From positions 1 through 53,169 of the forward strand of contig BPGC01000015.1 in NCBI GenBank assembly GCA_026002835.1: a DNA stretch of 53,169 nucleotides, given 5' to 3'. Positions within the stretch are counted from its first letter, which is position 1. The number at the start of each line of letters is the position of its first letter. Made by a program: the position numbers and the translations under genes. Origin of the DNA: Candidatus Nitrosocaldaceae archaeon (GTDB lineage Archaea; Thermoproteota; Nitrososphaeria; Nitrososphaerales; Nitrosocaldaceae). Shown piece after piece: positions 46,360-53,169 of this stretch. A model generated the notes under the pieces. The model did not search any database. It saw only the letters and a list, made by a program, of their open reading frames with translations, and had not been told where the DNA came from.

Positions 46360-47709
46360 ATGACATCAATTAAAGAATCCTTATTGAATATATATGATGA
46401 TATAATAAGCCATAAAGCAAAGATAGCTGTATATGGATTAGGACAAGTAGGATCATCTATAGCAGCTGTATGGTTAAGGAAAGGGGCAAGTGTTATTGGT
46501 ATAGATAAATCTGATTATATAATTAATGAAGCTAATAATGGATTTCCTAATTCAAATGAACCCGGAGTTAAAGAAGCATTTACAGAAGCAATTAAAGAGA
46601 ATAGGTTTATAGCAATCAAAGATGGTATTCTTGCATCTAAAGAGAGCAGAATAAAGTTTGTTGCAGTCCCATTAGTTACAAATGGTTCATCGATAGACTA
46701 TTCTGATATAGAAGAGGTAGCAGATAGTATTGGAAAAGGTTTAAAGAAGAATGATATAGTATGCTTTAATACAAGTTTGCCTCCTGGAACCACTGAGAAT
46801 ATAATATTACCAAAATTGAAGTATAATGGTCTAAAGCCAGATGAGGATTTTGCTCTAATATATAACCCAGAGAGGATCTATATAGGTAGAGCAATAAAGG
46901 ATATAGAAGAGAATTATCCAGCGATAGTATCTGGTATAGGCAATAATAGCAAGGCTATTGCTAAAGAGTTATACTCGATAATTGCAAAGAAAGGAGTAAT
47001 TGTTATGAGTAGCATAAAAGCAGCAGAGTTAGAGAAATTGTTAGAAGGTGTTTATAGAGATGTTAATATAGCATTGGCAAACGAATTAGCGAGATTATGC
47101 GATAAACTAGGCATAGATTTCTGGGAGGTTAGAGATGCTGCTAACTCTCAGCCTTATTGTAATATACATAGAGCAGGAGTAGGAGTAGGAGGCATATGCA
47201 TTCCAATCTATCCAAGATTTGTATTAGATGTAGCAAGTAAGGTTAAAGAAGAAGCAAACATAATACATTCCTCTAGGATTGTTAACGATAGTATGCCAGA
47301 GTATTGTGTAGATCAAGCAATAAACATGTTAAATGGCAAGAAGAGAGTTGCAATACTAGGCTTAGCATTTAGAGGTAATGTAGCAGATGCTAGATTGTCA
47401 CCATCTTATAATATAATAAATAAATTCTTAGAGTATGGTTTTGATATAATATTACATGATCCTTATGTTAGAGAAGAATCAATACCAAAGAACGTTAAAT
47501 TTACTAGAGATATAAATACTGCAATTAGAAATGCAGATCTATTATTCATAGCAACTGATCATGATGAATATAAAAGGTTGGATGAGGATTATATTATTAG
47601 CATAAACGATAATGTTATGATATATGATGGAAGAGGAATATTTGCTAATAAAGAGTTTAAGAGATTGAAGATAAGAGGCATAGGTAGAGCATATGAGACT
47701 ATGGTTTGA
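46360..47709 (+). CDS. wecC: UDP-N-acetyl-D-mannosamine dehydrogenase-type enzyme
   Basis: 449 residues, UDP-glucose/GDP-mannose dehydrogenase family, oxidising C6 of a nucleotide sugar in two NAD-dependent steps. Rossmann motif IAVYGLGQVGSSIAAVWLRK (start at about residue 20), SLPPGTTENIILPKL, and the catalytic cysteine in GVGVGGICIPIYPRFVLDVA (commonly GPGxGGHCIPVDP, so His is replaced by Ile). C-terminal NAD domain VAILGLAFRGNVADARLSPS. Position after wecB makes UDP-ManNAcA the probable product. The end overlaps the DUF354 gene by 17 bases. Confidence 0.92.
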   Translation: MTSIKESLLNIYDDIISHKAKIAVYGLGQVGSSIAAVWLRKGASVIGIDKSDYIINEANNGFPNSNEPGVKEAFTEAIKENRFIAIKDGILASKESRIKFVAVPLVTNGSSIDYSDIEEVADSIGKGLKKNDIVCFNTSLPPGTTENIILPKLKYNGLKPDEDFALIYNPERIYIGRAIKDIEENYPAIVSGIGNNSKAIAKELYSIIAKKGVIVMSSIKAAELEKLLEGVYRDVNIALANELARLCDKLGIDFWEVRDAANSQPYCNIHRAGVGVGGICIPIYPRFVLDVASKVKEEANIIHSSRIVNDSMPEYCVDQAINMLNGKKRVAILGLAFRGNVADARLSPSYNIINKFLEYGFDIILHDPYVREESIPKNVKFTRDINTAIRNADLLFIATDHDEYKRLDEDYIISINDNVMIYDGRGIFANKEFKRLKIRGIGRAYETMV

Positions 47710-48673
47710 TATATTAACTCCAAAACAAGTAAACTTTTTCAAACCTGTGATAGATGAGTTAAAAGATCATGAGATATTATGCACCTCGAGAGCATTTAGA
47801 GAGACTATAGAGTTAGCAAAGATTAGAGGTTTAGATCTAGAGGTTATAGGCAATTATGGATTAACATTATATGACAAACTAGTAATATCTGCTGAGAGGG
47901 TACATAAACTAGCAAGTATCATCAATGATTATAAACCAGATAAATTGATAACATTCTCATCCCCAGATGCATGTAGAGTAGCATTTGGTTTAAAGATACC
48001 GATTCTATGCTTTAATGACTCTCCTCATGCAGAGGCTGTATGTAAATTAACCTTACCATTAGTAGATAAATTAATGTATCCATGGATTATACCAAGAGAA
48101 GAATTTATTAAATATGGAATAAATAATAAAAAATTGATACCATATAAAGCGCTAGATCCAAGTATATGGATAAAGCCCATCGGAAATTCTAATAAAAATT
48201 TTATTTTATTTAGATTGGAAGAGAGTAAAGCTGCTTATCTTCATAACAAAAGATCTATAGCATTAGAATTATTAGATAGAATAGCAGAGAGATACAATGT
48301 TATAGCATTAGCAAGATATGAGGATCAGATAAACGCTATAAAGGATTTAGGTATAAATGTATTAGAAGATGTTATAGATGGCTTAATGCTATTGAAAGAT
48401 GCTGCGTTATTCATAGGCTCTGGAGGAACTATGAATTGTGAAGCAGCATTATTAGGAATACCAAATATAATATATAATATGAAAGATATCCATATCAATA
48501 GATATCTAATTGCTAATAGATTAAGTTATACTTTTGATACTATAGATGAGATAATAGAAAGCATACCTAGATTGATAAATGCTAGGGAAGAGTTTCAAGC
48601 AAATAGTAAGAAAGTATTATCTAGCATGGAAGATCTGAAGAAGAGGATTGTTGATGAGATTGAGAAAAACTAA
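47693..48673 (+). CDS. DUF354 family GT-B-fold protein
   Basis: 326 residues of the DUF354 family, proteins with the fold of UDP-GlcNAc 2-epimerases and glycosyltransferases found in archaeal surface-sugar clusters. Family opening MRLWFDILTPKQVNFFKPVI; LFIGSGGTMNCEAALLGIPN is the nucleotide-sugar loop near the end. It overlaps wecC by 17 bases, indicating co-translation; enzymatic role unknown. Confidence 0.85.
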   Translation: MRLWFDILTPKQVNFFKPVIDELKDHEILCTSRAFRETIELAKIRGLDLEVIGNYGLTLYDKLVISAERVHKLASIINDYKPDKLITFSSPDACRVAFGLKIPILCFNDSPHAEAVCKLTLPLVDKLMYPWIIPREEFIKYGINNKKLIPYKALDPSIWIKPIGNSNKNFILFRLEESKAAYLHNKRSIALELLDRIAERYNVIALARYEDQINAIKDLGINVLEDVIDGLMLLKDAALFIGSGGTMNCEAALLGIPNIIYNMKDIHINRYLIANRLSYTFDTIDEIIESIPRLINAREEFQANSKKVLSSMEDLKKRIVDEIEKN

Positions 48674-48702
48674 TTTATATAATGCTAGCATGATAGATAG
48701 CA

Positions 48703-49740
48703 ATGAGTTTAGAATTATTAACTGTACAATGGAAGGATAATAGTGTTATCCTAATAGACCAGACAAAGTTACCTAATAAGTTAGAGTATGTAAGATGCAA
48801 AACGTATCAAGAGGTAGCAGATGCTATAAAGAATATGGTTGTAAGAGGTGCTCCAGCAATTGGAGTATCAGCAGCGTTAGGATTAGCATTAGCAGCAATC
48901 AATAGTAAAAGCAAGACAAGAGATGCTTTGCTTAAAGATCTAGAGTTAGCATACAATACTTTAAGATCTACTAGACCAACTGCAGTAAACCTATTCTGGG
49001 CTTTAGAGCGGGTTATGAATAAGGCTAGAGAGGCTAGAGATATAGCAAGTATCAAGAAGAGTATATTAGACGAGGCTTTAAAAATGCTTAATGAGGATAT
49101 AGAGATAAATCAATTACTAGGTTTCAATGGCTCTTTATTGATAGATGATGGCGATACAGTATTGACACATTGTAATGCTGGAGCATTAGCAACAGTAGCA
49201 TATGGAACTGCATTAGGAGTGTTAAGAGCTGCAAAGGAACATGGTAAGAGGATAAATGTTATTGCTACCGAAACTAGACCAGTTATGCAAGGTGCTAGGT
49301 TAACTGCATTTGAATTAAAACATGATGGATTTGATGTAAGTTTAGCTCCAGATACAGCAATAGGTTCGCTCATGGCTAGAGGCATGATCGATAAGGTTAT
49401 AGTTGGTGCTGATAGAGTATTAAGAACTGGACATGTATATAATAAAATAGGCACATACCAATTAGCAATATTAGCAGATAAGCATAATATCCCATTCTAT
49501 GTAGCAGCTCCATTATCAAGTTTCGATCTTAAAAGCAATCCCGATGAGGTTATAATAGAAGAGAGAAAGTATGATGAAGTTATAAAAGTAGGAAGCAAGA
49601 GGTTAGTTCCAAAAGGTGTTAGGATATTCAACCCAGCATTTGATCTAACTCCTCCAGAGTTGATTAGTGCTATAATAACAGAGAAAGGTGTATTAAGGCA
49701 GCCATATGAACGATCTATAGCAAAATTATTCGGCTTGTAA
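48703..49740 (+). CDS. mtnA: S-methyl-5-thioribose-1-phosphate isomerase (or related aldose-phosphate isomerase)
   Basis: 345 residues of the eIF2B-alpha-like isomerase family. Opening LELLTVQWKDNSVILIDQTK, VVRGAPAIGVSAALGLALA, the catalytic cysteine in LTHCNAGALATVAYGTALG, ETRPVMQGARLTAFEL, and the catalytic aspartate in KVIVGADRVLRTGHVYNKIG. It serves methionine salvage or, in archaea, a nucleoside-related pathway; the sequence favours MtnA. Confidence 0.92.
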   Translation: MSLELLTVQWKDNSVILIDQTKLPNKLEYVRCKTYQEVADAIKNMVVRGAPAIGVSAALGLALAAINSKSKTRDALLKDLELAYNTLRSTRPTAVNLFWALERVMNKAREARDIASIKKSILDEALKMLNEDIEINQLLGFNGSLLIDDGDTVLTHCNAGALATVAYGTALGVLRAAKEHGKRINVIATETRPVMQGARLTAFELKHDGFDVSLAPDTAIGSLMARGMIDKVIVGADRVLRTGHVYNKIGTYQLAILADKHNIPFYVAAPLSSFDLKSNPDEVIIEERKYDEVIKVGSKRLVPKGVRIFNPAFDLTPPELISAIITEKGVLRQPYERSIAKLFGL

Positions 49741-49773
49741 AAATATTTATTTGATATATATGATTGAATTACG

Positions 49774-50115
49774 ATGAATAACAAACTCTTGCTTTTGCCA
49801 ATAATTGCTATATCCCTAATAATATTAACACTACCAAAAGAAGATTACGCTTTAGAAGTAGATGCAATAAACGATCCAGCAGATCTTGCAAATTTTTATA
49901 GGATAGTGTTAACGAATAAAGGCAGTAAAGATCTTACAGATATAACAATAGATTTTGGAAGTTATCAAGAGAAGATCCCTAGATTATCACCAAATGAAAG
50001 GATTGTATTATCTCCTAAAGAGGTATCTAGAGATTATATAATAGTTACAACTGCTGAAGGTATAAATATAAAGAAAGAGTTTAGAGTTCCATCGAGTTTA
50101 CCAGGGCATCATTAA
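49774..50115 (+). CDS. Secreted hypothetical protein (113 aa)
   Basis: Not recognised. Signal peptide at residues 1-26 (MNNKLLLLPIIAISLIILTL then PKEDYALE). The mature part (about 87 residues) is a small beta-rich domain (RIVLTNKGSKDLTDITIDFG, LSPNERIVLSPKEV) like an Ig/CARDB fold. Ends PSSLPGHH. No anchor. Confidence 0.7.
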   Translation: MNNKLLLLPIIAISLIILTLPKEDYALEVDAINDPADLANFYRIVLTNKGSKDLTDITIDFGSYQEKIPRLSPNERIVLSPKEVSRDYIIVTTAEGINIKKEFRVPSSLPGHH

Positions 50116-50152
50116 CTAAAAGTATTTATGTTTTATAATTATAAACTCTAGT

Positions 50153-50749
50153 ATGAGTACTCAAGTTACAGAAGAACAGATTAGGAATGCTTTGAAAAAA
50201 TGCATGGATCCAGAGATACCATTAAGTGTAGTAGATCTAGGTTTGATATATGGCATAGATATCAATGAGAATAATGATGTTAATATAAAGATGACTATGA
50301 CTACAAAAGGTTGCCCATTGCATGATACTTTAGTTAGAGATGTAAAGAATGCATTGAAAGATATTAAAGGATTAGGAAATGTTAATGTAGAGATTGTATG
50401 GGATCCTCCATGGACTCCAGAGAGGATGAGTGAAGAGGCAAAAGAGAAGATATACGGTCAGAAGAGTCTAAGATTTAGTATAGATCTAGATAAGGCAAAG
50501 CCTATTAAACAAGGTAAGTTGGTAAAGCAAGAGGATGGCTCACTAGCATTATACAATGACGCTAATCAAGGCTTTATGATAAATGATGCTTTAGCAGCAT
50601 TCTGGAACTCTTGTGATGGCACAAAGACTTTAAACGAACTTATAGACGAATTTGCTACCAAACTTAAATTACCAAGGAGCGATATAGAGAAAGAAGTAGT
50701 AGACCTAGTTCAACAGCTTATAGAAGCTAATCTATTAAAGACTGAATAA
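50153..50749 (+). CDS. DUF59 (MIP18/SufT-like) protein fused to a PqqD-like domain
   Basis: 198 residues. Residues 8-105 form a DUF59 domain (CMDPEIPLSVVDLGLIYGID, TMTTKGCPLHDTLVRDVKNA with the conserved cysteine, VEIVWDPPWTPERMSEEAKE) tied to Fe-S cluster assembly. Residues about 120-198 resemble PqqD-type domains (QGFMINDALAAFWNSCDGTK, TLNELIDEF, VDLVQQLIEANLL) which bind peptide substrates of radical SAM enzymes. The pairing suggests targeting of Fe-S cofactors; the partner is unknown. Confidence 0.8.
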   Translation: MSTQVTEEQIRNALKKCMDPEIPLSVVDLGLIYGIDINENNDVNIKMTMTTKGCPLHDTLVRDVKNALKDIKGLGNVNVEIVWDPPWTPERMSEEAKEKIYGQKSLRFSIDLDKAKPIKQGKLVKQEDGSLALYNDANQGFMINDALAAFWNSCDGTKTLNELIDEFATKLKLPRSDIEKEVVDLVQQLIEANLLKTE

Positions 50750-50783
50750 AGACTAATTAATGTGATTTTATTTATAATATCAG

Positions 50784-52445
50784 ATGGATCTAGCCTCTAA
50801 CCTTAAGATACAGACTAGTATGCTTTTAGATCTATTCAATAATAGATTGAATACAATATCTAGCACTAAAGAGTTATTGAAATGTATAAAGCATGTTAGT
50901 CATAAAGAGTTAGATGAATATAAAGCAATAGGCATAGATGGTTCTATGGATTATGAAGAAAGATTAGATATGTTACTATTTTATGTAAATGCAGTAGCAT
51001 TTACTGCTAGATTAAAGTCTAATAGGTTTGATGATATAAGGAGAAGCAATCTAAAGATATCAACAGCAATTCCATTATGGAAGTCGGATATTGGTAGCTT
51101 GATAGAGGAAGAGGATAACGAATTTGACATAAGATATTCATCAGACAAGATCCCTTATTCATTCATGACAATGGCCGAACTCAAACTAGCAGCAGATGCC
51201 ATTACAAATTATAAAGATTTGAAGTTGGTATTATTAGATAGATCATTGCTAAGAACATATGCTCCATTAACTAGAGATGTTCAGATGCTTATAAGAAAGA
51301 AGAGTTCACCTTTAATTGATATTGATACAGAATATGGTAAAGTATCTATGCTTGATATTATATTAGCATATATGTTAGGGGATGCTAGTATCTATATACC
51401 TCCTAGAGGCTCATATGCTAGGTATGCTATAATAAAAGAGTTGTTAGATGGTGAAAAAAGCATTGAAGAACTAAAATTAAGAATAGATGATATAGACAAG
51501 CATATAGATAAGATAAAGAAGTTAGATAAGCATTTCAAAGGTTTGCTACTTGCTAGATCCGATTCAGTATTATCATTAACCGATTATGCAAAAGATTATT
51601 GGAAGAGAATATCTAGTATGACTAATAAAATAATCAATAATATCTTTAATAGTTATAAGTATCCATTATTATTAAATGATAAATGGTTATCTTTAGTAGA
51701 TATATCAGCGTTGAACCTATTCTTACTTTATGATATAATTGGTAAAGTTCTAAAGAATAGAATATTTATGATAGGAATTATCAAAGATATGAATACTACT
51801 GAATTTATAAGAGCAGTCATACCTTATCTAGTAATATCAAAGAGATTAAGTATAGATAGATTAGAATTGAGCAATGATAGATCGTTCTTTACTATGCTTA
51901 GTGCTACTAATGAATCTATAAAGACTCCATGGAGAAGCATAGCATACGATGCTGCATTTACAACTCTAGTCTATGATAAAAGGTTCAAAGCGGCTAGAAA
52001 GGCTATATTCAGAGAAAGGTTATTTATAAGATCATACTTCCAATTGAGAACTTATAAGCATGATCAAGGATTGAGATCACCAGTCTTCTTATATGATAGG
52101 ATATTCTATCCAGATGATGCTGATTCATTAATAGAGTTAGAGGCTGAAGAATGGAATAAGATAAGTAGATTATCGTTATTTGTTGAGGATGATAGTTGTA
52201 TAGATAATCTATATCTAAATATACTAGCAGCATCTGATAGTAAAGAGATATTTGAAGCATATGGACATAATTATTTATTATATTTAGCAGATAAAGCAGC
52301 AAAGTTTGATGTTAAGCATATGCGTTCAATGCTGACTGGTGTATCTAATCTATACCTTAGCAAAGAAGCAGCAAAGAACAAAGTATTATCAATCTCTAAA
52401 TCTTTTAGAGACCAGAGATATGAGGAGGAGAAGAGAAGAAGATGA
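50784..52445 (+). CDS. nurA: NurA-like 5'-3' nuclease (HerA partner)
   Basis: 553 residues. The first NurA metal-binding aspartate is in AIGIDGSMDYEERL (D52); LVLLDRSLLRTY carries the second acidic site. The C-terminal region (IAYDAAFTTLVYDKRF, PVFLYDRIFYPDDA) continues the fold. Longer than the usual 350-450 residues because of helical insertions. The stop overlaps the herA start as ATGA, the classic coupling of the archaeal end-resection pair. Confidence 0.8.
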   Translation: MDLASNLKIQTSMLLDLFNNRLNTISSTKELLKCIKHVSHKELDEYKAIGIDGSMDYEERLDMLLFYVNAVAFTARLKSNRFDDIRRSNLKISTAIPLWKSDIGSLIEEEDNEFDIRYSSDKIPYSFMTMAELKLAADAITNYKDLKLVLLDRSLLRTYAPLTRDVQMLIRKKSSPLIDIDTEYGKVSMLDIILAYMLGDASIYIPPRGSYARYAIIKELLDGEKSIEELKLRIDDIDKHIDKIKKLDKHFKGLLLARSDSVLSLTDYAKDYWKRISSMTNKIINNIFNSYKYPLLLNDKWLSLVDISALNLFLLYDIIGKVLKNRIFMIGIIKDMNTTEFIRAVIPYLVISKRLSIDRLELSNDRSFFTMLSATNESIKTPWRSIAYDAAFTTLVYDKRFKAARKAIFRERLFIRSYFQLRTYKHDQGLRSPVFLYDRIFYPDDADSLIELEAEEWNKISRLSLFVEDDSCIDNLYLNILAASDSKEIFEAYGHNYLLYLADKAAKFDVKHMRSMLTGVSNLYLSKEAAKNKVLSISKSFRDQRYEEEKRRR

Positions 52446-53169
52446 TACCATCATGGCTTATTGATCTAGAGGACAAATTTAATGCTAAGGTTAGAGAGAG
52501 CAAGATGGTAACTAGATCTTCAAGATCTAGAGAAGGAGAGATAAGCGTAAGTAATATGCAAGTAATACTAGAGCTAAAGTTTGATCTAGAGGTATTAGAT
52601 AGATTACACAACCCAGCATTTGTGATAATAGAGAGAAAAACAAGTAATAGCATAAAATATCTTGTATATGAGGTTACAGCTCCAAAACCTATACATTATC
52701 AGATGCTTGGTATGGATGTAAGTATGCCTACTGTATTAAGGAAGGAATATCTAGGTATAATAAATGATAGTTGGGAAGAGAGCAATGAGACATGGATAGA
52801 TATTGTTACCGTTCCAACTAATTATGAATTGATAATAGATGATAATATAAGGTTCGAGAGGACAAATCTAATTCCTTTGATAGGAGCATCTGCTTATCTA
52901 TTATCTAGTAAAGCTGTTGAGAAGTTTCTATGCATTGATGATGGCATCGCAATAGGAGATCTTATTGGATTTAATATACCATTAAAGGTCGATATAAGTA
53001 ATATGATAAGATACCATACTGGCATCTTCGGTTTTACTGGTGTTGGAAAATCGAATCTTACATCATCATTACTAAGAAATGCTATAAAAACGGTTCCAGA
53101 TCTGCATACAATAATCTTCGATATTTCTGGAGAGTATATAATACACCTGCTTGATATGCTAGATAAAGC
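52442..53169 (+). CDS. herA: DNA-translocating ATPase HerA (3' end outside window)
   Basis: 242 codons in the window. N-terminal HAS-barrel-like region (FNAKVRESKMVTRSSRSREG ... IGASAYLLSS), then the P-loop GIFGFTGVGKSNLTSSLLRN (Walker A residues 197-204) and IIFDISGEYIIHLLD (Walker B-like). Hexameric DUF87/FtsK-type motor that works with NurA (and Mre11-Rad50) on broken DNA ends. Begins inside the nurA stop (ATGA). Confidence 0.93.
   Translation, partial: MIPSWLIDLEDKFNAKVRESKMVTRSSRSREGEISVSNMQVILELKFDLEVLDRLHNPAFVIIERKTSNSIKYLVYEVTAPKPIHYQMLGMDVSMPTVLRKEYLGIINDSWEESNETWIDIVTVPTNYELIIDDNIRFERTNLIPLIGASAYLLSSKAVEKFLCIDDGIAIGDLIGFNIPLKVDISNMIRYHTGIFGFTGVGKSNLTSSLLRNAIKTVPDLHTIIFDISGEYIIHLLDMLDK

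Overview
The window looks like chromosomal DNA of a thermophilic, low-GC ammonia-oxidising archaeon of the Nitrososphaeria (Thaumarchaeota; Nitrosocaldaceae-like). This is an inference. It rests on an Amt ammonium channel, secreted blue-copper proteins with a PEF-type C-terminal anchor, archaeal PCNA, Rpo11 and TFS, HerA-NurA, cobalamin-dependent ribonucleotide reductase beside cobalamin synthesis, an F420-type oxidoreductase, and a bacterial-type grpE-dnaK-dnaJ set of the kind these archaea carry. Many genes start right behind a TATA-like box, which suggests leaderless transcripts.

Layout. 1-7.4 kb: Amt, small membrane proteins, a degenerate Cas4-like protein, a tautomerase, a nitrilase-family hydrolase, an HTH/ATP-cone/NrdD-like candidate regulator, and divergent pyrI and pyrB. 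7.4-14.8 kb: class II ribonucleotide reductase, then an Lhr-type helicase overlapping a type IA topoisomerase. 14.8-17.6 kb: two cupredoxin genes that share near-perfect repeats and enclose a DoxX-like membrane gene. 17.6-22.1 kb: the chaperone operon and a Rossmann-fold protein. 22.2-29.1 kb: a tRNA-Gln gene with a 15-base D-arm intron, followed by a decaying integrative element. The element holds a tyrosine integrase, a FtsK/VirD4-like ATPase, a broken DUF932 gene and IS remnants. 29.4-33.7 kb: housekeeping and information-processing genes (radical SAM, DUF84 phosphatase, dual-specificity phosphatase, rpoL, tfs, pcn).

33.7-36.8 kb is the standout region: a 551-residue TnpB/Cas12f-like RuvC nuclease gene followed directly by a 20-repeat CRISPR array with no other cas gene nearby. 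The 3' end of the nuclease gene encodes a highly structured RNA. One hairpin loop there carries GTCGCAT, the exact complement of the repeat's 3' end ATGCGAC, and two more short blocks complement the rest of the repeat in the right order. Together this looks like a compact, possibly unrecognised type V (V-F/V-U-like) CRISPR system with its own tracrRNA in an ammonia-oxidising archaeon.

36.8-53.2 kb: aspartokinase, CobJ, an LLM oxidoreductase, TyrRS, a CBS/zinc-finger protein, a nitroreductase pseudogene and an intact IS5-like element. Then come a nucleotide-sugar and glycosyltransferase cluster (glycosyltransferase, WecB, WecC, DUF354), MtnA, a DUF59-PqqD fusion, NurA and the start of HerA.
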